Below, piece by piece: positions 26,616 to 38,050 of a stretch of 64,000 nucleotides of DNA. This stretch comes from Ipomoea triloba (lineage: Eukaryota; Streptophyta; Magnoliopsida; Solanales; Convolvulaceae). The stretch spans positions 26,343,497 through 26,407,496 of the forward strand of contig NC_044920.1 in the NCBI RefSeq assembly GCF_003576645.1. The letters run 5' to 3'. The notes under the pieces are model-generated. The model was not told where the DNA came from. It did not search any database and saw only the letters and a program-made list of their open reading frames with translations. Made by a program: the position numbers and the translations under genes. Every line of letters starts with the position of its first letter. Position 1 is the stretch's first letter.

Positions 26616-28424
26616 ATGGGCGACGTCGACGTTGAGACAGATTCTCGGTTAGCTTATTTTGCGTTATGTTTGAACTCGTTTAATTTTACTTTTGGCTTTA
26701 TTATTGATGATTTTAAAGAAGTTGCATCTATAATTAATGGTGTAGACTTCTGTTTTAATAAGCGATCTGTGAATCGTGTTGGTCGTAGCCTTTTTTAGGT
26801 ACAAGCAAATACCCGGAGTATTCCGGGGTTATCGATCCACAGGGAAGCGGGGTATCAAGCACTAGTTACTAATTAATTCACGAGAAGCTATTCCTACGTT
26901 AACAATGGGTATTTATCTATAATTATGAAAACAAAATAAATGAATCAAGGCAAACGGACTTTTATATACAATAGATTAAGAGCGCGATTTTTGGGTGTCA
27001 AAGTGTTTAATCACCTAGTGCCAATCTAAAGTGAAATAATCATTCGGGTTCAACAAGTGTGGATGATTGCAATCTAAAAGGGAAAGATTACTCTCGTAAT
27101 TCAATCCCAAAACAAGGTAATTAGAATACTCACTCTCGTGAGCTATTCACAACATATAATCAAGAACAAGCAATAAATGGAATACCCACTCTCGTGGGCT
27201 ATTCACAATTGGAATACTCACTCTCGTGAGCTATTCACAATAAATCCCTTAATCAACATGTCATCTCTCGAGGTACAAGAATCAAGTGCAATTGTGGGTG
27301 CTCTAATTCATAGACAAATTTAGCAATGAAACAAGTAATTAGGATCCTTAACTACAAGCATCAAGAAATTAAGCCACAATTACAACACAAGTAATAAACC
27401 CAAATAGATATTTCATTCAAGCAATTAAAGAACTAGGCACATAGGTTCATAAACACTTATCAATCCAAAAATCCCAAAGAAAAGCTTAGCCTATCATGGC
27501 TAAAATAGATAAAGCTTTAAAATAGAAAAGAGAGGAAGAAATTCTCCCGAATGATGCCTCCAAGCTCTTCTCTTTGATCTCTCTTCTCCAATTGATTTTT
27601 CCTTTCAAGCTCTTTGAGAAGATGAGAGCTTCCCTTTCTTGCTCTCCTTTGTCCAAAATCCGCAGCCAAGCTTAGGGTTTGAAGAGAAAATGATGCTTTT
27701 ATAGTGGGTGAAGAATGGGGGGGCAAAACAGACATTTCAGAGCAGTAGAAATTTCAGATCTGCGATTTCTCGACGCGTCGAGGACTTTTCTTGACGCGTC
27801 GAGATATTCCCGAACCAAAATCTTGGCATTCTGCCAACTCTCGACGTGTCGAGAAAATTCTCGACGCGTCGAGAATCTGCCTGCAACACAGTTTCGACTT
27901 GCAGCCTAATTTTGACCCTTTTACCTTTCGAACCGCACTTTGATGTCTTCATAAGAGTTGTAGCACTTGAAGTCTTCTTTCCAAAGGTTCAAGAATCACC
28001 TCATTTGGATATTCCTAGACTGAGATATGGTCCAATTACCGAGGTGTCGCCATGGTAGCGGGAATTACAACTCTTTGGCTCCTTTGGATTGGCTTTTGCT
28101 CCCAAATGGTTCTAATGCACTTCTAAACACATCAAAAACATCTAAACCAAGCATTATACCATTTTAAATATGAAAACAAGGAAATAAGCATTGGACACAA
28201 CATTTTATCACACAATTAACTATAAAACCTACATAAAAACACAAGTAAAATAGGTACAAATGAGAGTGTATCACGTGTCGCCTACATTGTTGCTAGAGAG
28301 GCCGTTTTCGTGTCAGGTTACAGACTTACGGGGAGCGGTTTGACACCCCTCCTCTTTTTCTTGAGGATTGTCTTTCTGATTATTTAGTGCATTAAGTATT
28401 TTATTTCAAAAAAAAAAAAAAAAC
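26616..28424 (+). pseudogene. LINE RNase H-region remnant with poly(A) tail, split by a solo LTR
   Basis: The frame 26616-26779 continues at 28279 if the LTR and one target copy are ignored. The two parts read as the C-terminal RNase H-like end common in plant LINEs (a KRSVNRV motif before the insertion, then VAREA). A frame change follows further on, where another frame gives a typical FDTPPLFLEDCLSDYL ending. The copy closes with a poly(A) run at about 28409-28424. The 5' part is missing or unrecognisable, so this is a dead, truncated retroelement. Confidence 0.65.
26780..28273 (-). mobile_element. Solo LTR (1,494 bp) with CGTGT target duplication
   Basis: On the minus strand it runs from TGATACACTC to GCTACGACCA, that is TG...CA ends. 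CGTGT flanks it on both sides (26775-26779 and 28274-28278). There is no gag/pol, primer-binding site or second LTR, so it is a solo LTR left by recombination. Inside are three copies of a motif containing CTCTCGTG and four near-identical palindromes related to TCGACGCGTCGA. Superfamily is not provable from an LTR alone; size and 5-bp duplication fit Gypsy or Copia. Confidence 0.8.
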
Positions 28425-28725
28425 TAAAGGCACTAAGCCAATCCAAACCAAGTAATATTATATTGTACAATCCAAACCAAACACATTAAGTAATCTTACA
28501 TTTCCAAAATCTCACATTACCTTCCTGAGGTAATCATATTACCTAGAGTAATTCAAGATTTCGTGAACCAAGCATGCCCTAGAATTTATGTCCAGAAAAA
28601 GCCACATGTCTATTTATTTTCTTTTCCAAGACGTCTAGTGAATAGTGATGGCCAAATTCTCCAATTAAAAAAAAAAAAAGGGAAAGAAAAAAAGAGAGAG
28701 CCCATGGCTTCTATAGTCTATCCTA

Positions 28726-29420
28726 GTTGTTATATCGTGGACCATTGTCCACAAAGTTTTGTGGACCATGGTCCAAAAACGGCATCGGTTCTTTAAGTAA
28801 AGAAACATCTACCGTCACATCTTAACAAAGTTCTGTAAATGAATCTACAGTTCATCTCGAATGATACTGCCTCACATTTGTTTTTATATTATCAAATGAA
28901 ACTGTAGTTATATCGAAATGATGTTGTAGTTGTATTAAAAGAAAACTACAATGTATATAAAATGAAACTGAATAACAATTTGACATATTTGAGTGTATAA
29001 TGTTGAATGAAACTGTAGTTATATCAAAAAGACATTATAGTTATGTTGAAAAGAAACTACAATGTATATAAAATGAAACTGAATAACAGTTTCGCATATT
29101 TGAGTATATATTGTCCAATGAAACTTTAGTTATATCGAAATGATATTGTAGTTGTGTTGTAATGAAACTATAGTGTATATCAAATGAAACTGAATAACAG
29201 TTTAACATATTTGAGTGTATAATGTCAAATGAAACTGTAGTTGTGTTGAAAGGAAACTGCAGTGTATATAAAATGAAAGTGAATATGTTATACACATAGA
29301 GTTACTTTTTGCAGAACGAGTGTCGTTTCTGCCGTTTCTTTTTATTAATCAAAACAATGTCGTTTTGATGCATGGACTACCATGCATTGTGGACCGCAGT
29401 CCACATTAAAATTTGCGAGT
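28726..29420. mobile_element. CCATGGTCC-family element with internal satellite
   Basis: The left end has GTGGACCATTGTCCAC followed by GTGGACCATGGTCC, and the right end has GCATGGACTACCATGC and GTGGACCGCAGTCCAC. The interior is mostly the 111-bp tandem repeat listed separately. Terminal inverted symmetry and motif match the element at 7273-7517; this copy is larger. Confidence 0.5.
28898..29290. repeat. 111-bp tandem repeat, about 3.6 copies
   Basis: The phrase GAAACTGTAGTTATATC or a close variant recurs at 28898, 29009, 29120 and 29231, exactly 111 bp apart. Because 111 is a multiple of three, frames stay open through the array on the minus strand, which explains the ORF there; I do not consider it a gene. 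Confidence 0.85.
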
Positions 29421-29459
29421 CTATCCAGCCAGCCCAAGAATATCCAAAAACATTAATAG

Positions 29460-29790
29460 GGCATTTGGTTAGGAGGAAAATAATTACAATTCAGTGAAAA
29501 AAAAAAAGGTGTGAATAAAGTAGGAATTCAAATTACATTATTTGGTATGGTGGAATAGAATTACTGGGAATAGAAAAAGAAGAAGTGATATAATGACTAA
29601 AATGTCTTTGTGTAATAATAATAACCAAGGGTAATAGTGTCATTGCATCTCTTTTTTCATTTCCCACACCCATTGAATTACTATTCAACAAAATGAGGGA
29701 ATTGCAATTCCGTGGAATTACAATCCCCTTGAACCAAACAATGTAATTGAACCTTTCATTGAATTTCAAAACAACCAAACTATGGTGTAT
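29460..29790. mobile_element. MITE with internal AATAATAATAA seed (family copy 1)
   Basis: The copy opens GGGCATTTGGTTAGGAGG and has an internal AAAATGTCTTTGTGTAATAATAATAA segment in two recognisable pieces, ending around CCCCTTGAACCAAACAATG. Related copies lie at about 37560-38050 and 47310-47760 and share the same trinucleotide-repeat position. Confidence 0.5.
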
Positions 29791-29918
29791 CAAATGGGTT
29801 GTAATTGATTTTGTGACTACAATCCACATATACAACAATGTTAAGGGGTACTTGTGGATCAACTTTCTTCCATATGAGCTATATATGTACTTCCAATTCT
29901 TACTTAATCACTTTTACT

Positions 29919-30116
29919 ATTTTTTTTCTTTTTTTTTTTTAGATTACAGAGGAGGGGGGAAATTCAGGCCGAAGACAACCTACATAGCCGCCGACGCCGG
30001 GTGGCGCAAAGCAGGAACACCCAACACATCATCTTCAATAAAATCCCTCAATCCCGGAGGGGAAAACTTGTGCTCCATCCACGCTCTAGATTGACGAGCA
30101 CCAATGTTGGCGAGCC
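29919..30116 (-). pseudogene. Extremely 5'-truncated LINE tail with 13-bp target duplication
   Basis: On the minus strand the 198-bp insert encodes a short frame with WLANIGARQSRAW and a SPPGLRDFIEDD stretch, like the C-terminus of a plant LINE RNase H. It ends in an A-rich tail (T-rich at 29919-29941 on the plus strand). AATCACTTTTACT flanks it on both sides (29906-29918 and 30117-30129), a clean target-site duplication from target-primed reverse transcription. Confidence 0.8.
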
Positions 30117-30376
30117 AATCACTTTTACTCTTTGATATAGCAAATATTGATAATATATTTTTTCATATGAGTCCTAATAAAAATATCTAAATTAAGATTC
30201 TGAATATGATAGTAAAAAATAGGGATAGACAATAAGAATCCACATAGTATTTTCCACCTCAATGATCAATATTCAATACATCCCCAATACACTCTCTCAC
30301 CATTGTATGTGAATGTCTATATGCTCTACATACTCCACATAAATTTATTAATTATTATAATAATTTATAATGAATA

Positions 30377-30592
30377 CTACACTCCCCAATACTTCCTAAT
30401 CTTGTTACATAGAAAGAGATGAACATTACGCTGCTCCACCGTCATTGTCGAAGTCTCCTTCATAAGGATTTTATATTCTTTTGCCCTCAATTCGGAGTCG
30501 TTGATAAGTATTTCATAATCTTTGAGACTCATTTCACGTAACTTCCCAAACTTCTGTAATTTTAGATCTTGAATGAGATACAACAACAACAA
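30377..30592 (-). pseudogene. Fragment resembling a NAM-associated / transposon ORF1 C-terminus
   Basis: The 71-aa frame contains SLKDYEILINDSELRAKEYK and a MTVEQRNVHLFLCNKIR segment. The pattern of a charged helix, then MTxEQR and an aliphatic helix resembles the NAM-associated C-terminal domain seen in plant PIF/Harbinger-like ORF1 proteins. It is isolated, short and lacks other domains, so a transposon relic is likely. Identity is tentative. Confidence 0.3.
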
Positions 30593-30647
30593 TAATAATA
30601 ATTAATAAATAAATAAATAAAGTGTGAAAGATTATACTTATAAGTCT

Positions 30648-30687
30648 TTTTTTTTTTTTTTTTTTTNTTTTTTTTTTTTTTTTTTTT
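30648..30687. repeat. Poly(T) tract with one N
   Basis: A run of about 40 T on the plus strand is interrupted by an ambiguous base at 30667. It abuts a SINE-like copy in minus orientation, so it probably is that copy's poly(A) tail. Confidence 0.7.
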
Positions 30688-30910
30688 GGGTGTTATGAGA
30701 GAAACCCGCATCCAATGATATATTGGGTAAACATCACATTGTGATTCTAATCAATAAAGGACTATAAGAATATAAACAACTAATTTAAATTATCCATAAC
30801 TAACCGTTTCAAACCAAAAAGACCAATAAGCCACACTCACAGGAGTCAAACTTAAAACTTGTGATTACTAAATCAACAATTTAACCAACATTGTCCCAAC
30901 TTGCAAGTTG
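30688..30910 (-). mobile_element. SINE copy, decayed
   Basis: The sequence next to the poly(T) reads GAGAGAAACCCGCATCC, then a TGGGTAAACATC region, and further on CGTTTCAAACC and an AGTCAAACTTAAAACTTGTG box-B-like block. The order matches the well-preserved SINE at 61718-61944. Confidence 0.55.
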
Positions 30911-30976
30911 GTCCAAATTTTGACTTTATTGCACCATGTCTGAACCTTCAAACTAGTAATTAAATGGTTATTATGT

Positions 30977-31010
<34 letters not shown>

Positions 31011-31684
31011 AGAGTTTTCACTGTCGGACACTGTGATTAATCCCCTTACTGAATTGTAAGCACCTCAAAAGGTAAGACCGTGATTAATCTCCTCACTGAA
31101 TTATAGGCACCTTTAAAGGTGAGACAACTAGCTTGGAGATTTAAGACTATAATCACACATTCTATGCATAAAAATGACAGCAAGTATTAGTCTGAACACA
31201 CTATCATTGATGCATTAGTCAGTACAGGAACTAAAAAGAACTTGGATATAACATGGTGTTCAAAGATCCTCCAAGTAGATCAATATATAGTGTATACATT
31301 CTGGGCAAAGAAAATGAGGATCCTAACTCCTAAGATAAACAGAAGATGAAGTTGCAAGATGCATATATGTTGAACTTCCACCCTCTGCAAGAACTGAAAT
31401 CATCCTCGCTGCTCTCTCCGAAACTAAAACTAGGGCTGCATATGGATTTCGAAAAGATATGAGAAGGTCTGAGCCTCTAACTAATAGGCCATAGAACCTC
31501 AATAAGTTGAGAATTACAAGGCCAAAGTCCGAAACTCCAATTAAAATGAGAAGGGGGTTTATGATTATGTTAAGACTGAAGTTGATGTAGTTTCACTATC
31601 AGTATTGACATTAATCAGAAAAAAAACTGAACCACACGATGAGCATAGCTTTCAAAATAAATATCAGTGAAGTGCATATGTTTG
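30911..31684. other. Spacer and possible 3' end of DMS3
   Basis: A 34-base-class poly(A) run at about 30979-31008 and a short duplicated phrase (GTGATTAATC..CACTGAATT) at 31030-31110 lie here. The final DMS3 exon and 3' UTR may be within 31320-31400, but I could not fix them. Confidence 0.4.
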
Positions 31685-31693
31685 TCACGTTAC

Positions 31694-34456
31694 CTGATTT
31701 GTGTAGGATGAGCACGCCACAAGGTTTTTGAGAAATGCTTGCTTCTTTTTTTCAAAGTTGTGCCTGGCATGCTCCAACAATGCTTGTTCTCTGTGCAATT
31801 CTTCCGAGGTTCTTTCTTTCATCCATCTCATCTCTTTTAGTCTGGTTTCAATGCCAACATAGGTCTCAGGCAGCTTCCAAGTTCCCATGGTTTTTGGAAA
31901 TTCCACATCTACTTCCCTTCATTCAGATTCCATATGACACGAATAGAAAAATACAACATGTCAGTTACAAGATAAACTTGACGAGCAAATTTTATATATG
32001 GGCAATGTGCACTCGGACTCTGCTATGATTTTATTTTCTGGACAAAAAAATTAGTTTAAGATGTTCTGTGTAGAAAACATATTTAAAGTCTATTTGCAGC
32101 AGTGTTAGCAATATTTCATAGAAAAAGACAATGCAAAAATTCACCATTTATATCAAGGGACAATGATCACTACAATACAGACTTGCTCATATATATGCAT
32201 TTTGCTTTTAATTGTAAACTAGAAGAAAGTTTTATAGTTGTTTCATGCTGTGGGGATCTTTGCAACGATACAATGAATCAGTGGAGTTAATTTTACCTAT
32301 TGCCCAGGGAATAGATGCCAGTGCTTTTTATCATTCCACCATCCAAAGAAACGGCTCCATTGCTTATACAAGGCATAGCCATTAGCATCTCCGTCCTTGT
32401 TTTGTACACTTGCAAGCTTGAAAAGAGACTATAGAAGAGAGTCTCTCTTAGGCCACAACCACTGCTTGTAACACAGTACAAATTTTTGCCATCAACATCA
32501 ATCATATTTACAGCAAACCCAAGAAAACCAGGTGGCGTTTCCCCACTAGGTAATCTTGGCTTTTGAAGATCAAGCCTCTTTTCAGGGTCATCAACTATGA
32601 AATTGCCAGCATATGGACTAAAAGACAAAAATAAGGAAGCAAAGGTAAGGAAACATATTGAAAATATCAATTAATAAAATGCACCAAAGTTGCACACATA
32701 GGCATAAAATGCACCAAAGTTGCACACATAGATTCCGAACCTTAGGCTCTCAAGGCAGATAGCAAGAAACCTTCCATCCAGAGGCATCCCAGTAGATGTT
32801 CCAAGACCATGAAGACCAGAACTTTTATTTATGAAGCCATCATGGTTGTATTTTTCCAGTTCTTTAATACCATCATAGGTCTTGCAAACAACTGCTAACA
32901 TGGTCTCTGACCCCAGGTAATCAGAGAGAATCCTAAATTAGAGATTAAAGGAGCGAAATGTTAGAAAAGATGCAGAACAACTAGAATGCTATCACTATAT
33001 GTCTTTGTTCTTTAACTAACATGCTTCTGGCATAAATGCATAATTGAGTTTTAAGTTTTATCAGTTTAGATGAATATTAAAGTTCTTTAATCTCAGGTTG
33101 ACTGCCAACAACTATACTTCATTTGGTATCCCTCTCTACAAGATCAGATTAAGAAAAATTAGTCACAATGACTCTCTAGATGCAGTAGACAATAGTTAAA
33201 TGTAATAAACTAATAACAAGGCTGAAAAAAAATTGAATATTAAAATGCAAAGTTAAACTTTACCAGCTGAGGTTATCATCAGCAACAGTTCCCAGTGTAG
33301 CTACAATACCAAGCACATCACTTGATAGTGGGCGATTATAAGTCTGAGTTCCCTCGAGGGCTTTCAGTTGGCACACAATGGCGGCAGCAGATCTCTCATG
33401 CCTTAATATACGTTCAAACATCTTCTCTTGGCAACGTGGATGAGAAAGGTCATTGGTTACCATGGTAGGTACACTTGCTGAATGATATTTTCCTAATGCA
33501 ACTGGGAGCAGGTATTGTTTCAAAAACACAGTTGGAGATGAAAAAAGAAAGTAAAGCAGCAAGGCGCACACACTTTACAAAAAGACAGCAGAGAGTTGTA
33601 TAAAAACTATAGTTTGTCACTAGGACATCTATAGACAGAAAATTACATCCGTAGCAAATAAACTATAGAATTAAGCAGCCTCTGCATAAGTACTCTCAAG
33701 AAGTTGATTGGAAAAGTTAAAATGCATAGAATTTAAAGAAAAAAATCCTTTAATATACAGTTACTGCTCATGTTTTTTTTTAGGTGACAAAGTGTAACTT
33801 CATAGAGCAAAAGGCATCTACTGAAACAAGGAAGCAAAAAAGTCACACTACATACATATTAAATGACTAAAGACGAGTTACCTTGATGATCTACAATTGA
33901 ATCATCCAGCATGTTCATCTTTGATTTTAAGAACTTGATATTATCTTCATGCTGTTTCACTTCCAAACCCGTCTCCCGTAAAGCATCCTGCCTGTCTTGC
34001 TGTACTAAATTTCACTTACTGTTATTGTAATTAATTGATCTTCACTAAATACTAAGATAAGCAAGGCAAGCTCAAGTAACAACAATAACCAATAAATAAA
34101 CATCAAGTATCACCAATATCTTCAATATGTAGTTATCATCAACACTACAACTAAGACCGCACATTATACCATAAAGATATTATGTGCCAACTGATAAAGT
34201 TTATTTAATCATATTATTGGGGTAATGGATTAGATAATCAACTTTCAAGGTGTCTAGCAAACATTGTGAATTATGGATCATGGATTGTACAACACATTTA
34301 GCTCATTTAAGTCAATAATGAATACTTCATATAAGGAGTCTACCAAATGCTTATAATTACAACCTTGGCTTGGTGGGCAGCTAAAGCTACAGCTCCATTT
34401 TGCACTCCTTGCCTTCCATGGGGAAATGAATTGTTCTGAGATGAGTTATTCATCAT
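31694..34456 (-). CDS. DMS3: DEFECTIVE IN MERISTEM SILENCING 3 (SMC-hinge-like RdDM protein)
   Basis: A component of the DDR complex (with DRD1 and RDM1) that helps RNA polymerase V transcribe in RNA-directed DNA methylation; nuclear. Coding exons are 34364-34456, 33882-33999, 33264-33501, 32741-32932, 32297-32617 and 31694-31916. Frames join to about 395 aa, against about 420 in Arabidopsis. A coiled-coil segment near residue 32-70 contains [16 protein letters not shown]. The hinge-like part includes [27 protein letters not shown] and [19 protein letters not shown], which recall AtDMS3 strongly. A second coiled coil ([20 protein letters not shown]) closes the protein. After TNQ a donor GTAACG or an in-frame stop two codons later follows, so the exact C-terminus is unresolved. 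The acceptor of exon 31694-31916 is pyrimidine-poor. A non-coding 5' exon is likely, since the first coding exon begins at an acceptor (about 34499). Confidence 0.9.
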
Positions 34457-34499
34457 TGGTGAATTTTCAGCAGCTAATATCTTTCTGTTGCTTGAAAAC

Positions 34500-35170
34500 T
34501 GTAATACAAGAAAATTTTGTAAATGTCTACATGATAAGAATTGGAAAAGGCTTTTCCTTATGCGTATGGAAAAGAAGAACACAGGTTTAAGTCATAGCTC
34601 AAATTCTCAAAAACACAAGAAAAATCGCCCAGATTGAGCCCCAAATTTCGCATATGCGCATGCACATTTGCACTGCTCGAAGCTCTAAACAAACAACAAA
34701 CAGAATTCACATACGATTTCCATCAACATACATGCATGACTACATTTGCAACGCCGGTGATCGTTTCTCGAGAAACTGTCGGCGAGAAGAACACTGTGCT
34801 TTAGCAAAGGAGAGCAACAGAGGATAATTTTTAGACCTGGTGGAGTTTCTCTCCGCCGATCATCGTCGGAAACAGAGTCGGAGAGTGAGAGTGAGAGTGA
34901 GAGTACCAGCACGTGTACCCACTCGCCTGACACGGACACCCAATTGTAGGGCTTTGTGCTTCTCATGAATCGGGCGGACCGGCCCAGTGCGGAGTCTTTA
35001 AGGAGACGAGAACTTGACGCGTGTTCAAATATTAATCCAAATAAAATACTTTGGGCTCTTCTTTTCATTTTACTTTATTTTTATAAAGAAAATTAATCAA
35101 AATAAACCATCCATGATCCAACTAATCATCTATACACAAAAGGTGGAACTCAGAATAGTACTCAGACAAT
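34500..35170. other. DMS3 5' region
   Basis: Upstream of the coding part there is a likely 5' UTR intron and exon. A GAGAGTGAGAGTGAGAGT repeat lies at about 34878-34905. The minus-strand frame at 34685-35068 is serine-rich and low-complexity; I do not believe it. Confidence 0.4.
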
Positions 35171-35174
35171 TAAT

Positions 35175-35345
35175 TTAATAATCATAATATTTTAAAAGTT
35201 ATTGAACTTTTTTTTATTTGAATTAATTAACTATAGACAACATTTTATTGTACTTATTTACTAGTTAGGGTCATAATATAATATTTATTTAATGTACACA
35301 CTCAAGTAATAGTGATCGCAAATTTCTCTTATCACCCAAAAAAAT
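35175..35345 (+). mobile_element. SINE tail copy, strongly decayed
   Basis: The segment ends ATGTACACACTCAAGTAAT...TCTCTTATCACCCAAAAAA, aligning with the tail of the SINE family (GTGTACACTC ... CCCTCGTCACCCC plus A-run) seen on the minus strand at 61718-61944. The body is only weakly alignable. Confidence 0.4.
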
Positions 35346-35689
35346 TTTATACACAAAAGAGTAATGATATACACTACTCATATATTACCTCTTATATTTT
35401 TCTCTAATTTTCACATTTTAAAGTGAGATTATCCTATTAGACAATTAAATTCCTTTTTGAACTAATGTGGATAAGTCAATTTATACTTACTCAAAAAATG
35501 AAAATCACATCATAAGAATAAATATTAGAAGAGAAAGAAAAAGAAGTATTTTCCTACATTATATATATATATATAACAAATTAATTACCCATGTAAGTAC
35601 TTCAATGAATATATAACAAATCAATTGTACGATTTTAACTTTGTTTGAGAGGTTAATTGTAATTTTTTTAGTTCAATTATATTGTCTCA

Positions 35690-35741
<52 letters not shown>

Positions 35742-37380
35742 AAACCAATTAATTACCCATGTAAGTACTTCAATGAATATATAATAAATCAATTACCTAT
35801 GTAAGTACTTCATTCTTCATTGCTAACAATTTTTCTTTTCCATTTTAACAAAATTAGATGATTTTTTTTAAGTCAAAGATGAAACTTCATCTTCCATGAC
35901 AAATGGAGCTTCATCTCACTCATGACAAATGAAACTTCATCTTTGATGACTAAATCACACCTCAAATGAAGTTATGATTGCAAAGCTCAAAATGAGGTTC
36001 TACTATGCATTTAGAACCTCAAATGAGGTTTTAATTACAAAACATTAAACTCACCCTCTAATGAAATTAAAATCGAAACTAAGGTTCTAATCGAACCGCA
36101 AACGAGGCTCTTTGAATAACCTCAAATGAAGTCTTGCAATTAGAACCTTAAATGATGTTCTAATTTCTTTTCCTTTTGACATTTTATGGATTTAATCTAC
36201 AAATCAAATAAATCGATGAACAATAAACAACTATCAATTATTCATAACAAATAGAAATGAGATAACATTCATCAAAATAAATAAAAATAGGTTTAGATAA
36301 TTACTTTTGGGATTGGACAAAACCCTACTGAAGATTTTGAAGAGTCGGCGTTGAGTTTTGGAATTGCTCGAGATGCAAGGTTTGCTGGAGTGCTTTGTGC
36401 GGAGAAAGGGAAAAAGATAAAAGGGGATTGTTGGCGGCGCGAGAAGGGAGAAAAGGGGATTGTTGGGTGCTTATATATTACGCGAAAGAGGAAATAGGGT
36501 TTATTGTCGTCAAAATGGGCTTTGTTCGTCCCGCCCCCTACCTATATAGGGGGCGGGTTTCGATTTCAGAGGCCCGTGGGCCTAGGCGGAGGTGGGCCTA
36601 AAGCTTGGCTCGCGTATATTTTAAAAAAAATTATGTATGTATATAGTAAATGTTTTAATATAAATATATTGTGTATAATAATTATTGAATGTTGGGGTAG
36701 TTTGGTTCGTAATAAGTAGCTTGTGATTATAGAAAGTCTAGGGATCAAATCTTATTATAAAATTGAGAGATATGCTATTTTAAGTTGACGACAATATGTA
36801 ACGAGTTTCAGAGACATGCTTTCTTAAGTTGACCACAATAACTAATTTCGATCTTTTTCTCTAATTTTTATAGCTTTTTATGAAATGTTTGTTTAACATG
36901 GTAATATAAAACAATTTATTCAATAAATTAGAAGCCCATCCAATAGGGCTTTGGGGTGCATGACAACGAAAAAGATTACAAGCTCAATCCAATCTAACAT
37001 AAACAGGAAAAAAAAAAAGTTAGAAATAAGTGTCTACTAGTTAAGCACTTTAGTAATGTCAACCATAAAGGATTAACACACTGTGTTAAGGGTGCATAAT
37101 TGTGAGTAATTAAACAGAGTTGGTGGAACATTAGCCAAGAAAGAAATGACTAATAAATTGGTAGAACATGATTTTCGTATTTAAAAGGTCATATTATAGA
37201 GTTTATTTGGTGCACGCTCTCATGTAATGTTCTTACCGTATTTAATTTATACTTGATTCAATGACCTAACAAGAACCATATCTCAATTCCATATTTCTTT
37301 TAGATTTTATTTATATATGTAAAAAAATATAGGTAGATCCATGCAACATATATAATACATTTGCATAAATACAAGTATAT
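35346..37380. other. AT-rich spacer with degenerate repeats
   Basis: At 35880-36150 variants of CCTCAAATGAGGTTCTAAT and AAATGAAACTTCATC recur irregularly. A GC-richer stretch at 36370-36600 has a short ORF and palindromic CCCGCCCCCTACC/GGGGGCGGG; it could be an old transposon end. No gene was recognised. Confidence 0.4.
35696..35736. repeat. (TA)n microsatellite
   Basis: About twenty TA units on the plus strand. A shorter TA run lies at about 35560-35574. The flanking phrase CCCATGTAAGTACTTCAATGAATATATAA occurs on both sides in split form, so a small local duplication includes the array. Confidence 0.85.
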
Positions 37381-37389
37381 AGAAGTAGG

Positions 37390-37562
37390 GGACGACCCCA
37401 ACCAAGTTGGTTGGATAATTAGCTTGATAACCACAAGCTAAGGTTTCAAGCAAGTTTAACATCATGTGGAGTTGTCTATTAGCTTTCTTGGTTTGATTTG
37501 AGCCTGTTAGCCAAACACAACCGGGGCTGGTTAATTACCTCCTTGTGGTCTGATCTACTTAC
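37390..37562 (+). mobile_element. SINE copy, plus orientation
   Basis: The copy opens near CCAACCAAGTTGGTTGG, has tRNA-like blocks (TAGCTTGATAACCACAAG, AGGTTTCAAGC) and then CTTGGTTTGATTTGAGCC and CCTCCTTGTGGTCTGATC, in the same order as the reverse complement of 61718-61944. Its 3' tail is cut off by the neighbouring MITE. Confidence 0.55.
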
Positions 37563-37779
37563 AGCTCGTTTGGTTCGCTGGAAAATATTTGAAAGAAATG
37601 GAATTCAAATTCCATGGAAAACAAATTACCAGGAAAATAGATTACATTGTTTGGTTGGTGGAAAAGAAATTACTGGGAATATGAATTCTATTGTTTGGTT
37701 GGATTTGGAATGGTAAGGAATAATGAGTATAATGACATATATAACCCTACACAATAATAATATAATATAATATAATATA

Positions 37780-37834
<55 letters not shown>

Positions 37835-38050
37835 TAATAAAGTAGGGTGAGGGCAAAATTGTGATACTAGTTTTCCATGGAAAACAAAATACCTAAGATT
37901 TGCTAGGAAAATGTTTTTCTCATTGTTAAGGAAAACTTTTTCCAATGGAAATTGTTTTGCATCCCACCAAACAACATAAAACACCATTTTTCTCCACTTT
38001 AAGAAAAACATTTTCCATGGAAAATGTTTTCCATCCAACCAAACACCCGA
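37560..38050. mobile_element. MITE with expanded (TAA)n core (family copy 2)
   Basis: GTTTGGTTCGCTGG near the left and CCATCCAACCAAACACCC at the right form the inverted ends. Inside, a (TAA)n/(TATAA)n array spans about 37757-37840. The internal block around ATAATGACATATATAACCCTACACAATAATAAT corresponds to the seed in copies at 29460 and 47310. Confidence 0.6.

Noticed and set aside
26820..28060. Possible gene inside the 1.5-kb element
   Set aside because: Short ORFs only; TG...CA ends and 5-bp duplication show it is an LTR.
28980..29295. Open minus-strand frame with repeated peptide
   Set aside because: Arises from a 111-bp tandem repeat with a period divisible by three; no start context, homology or non-repeat part.
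34685..35068. 127-aa minus-strand ORF upstream of DMS3
   Set aside because: Low-complexity Ser/Leu stretch from GAGAGT repeats; lies in the presumed 5' UTR and promoter.
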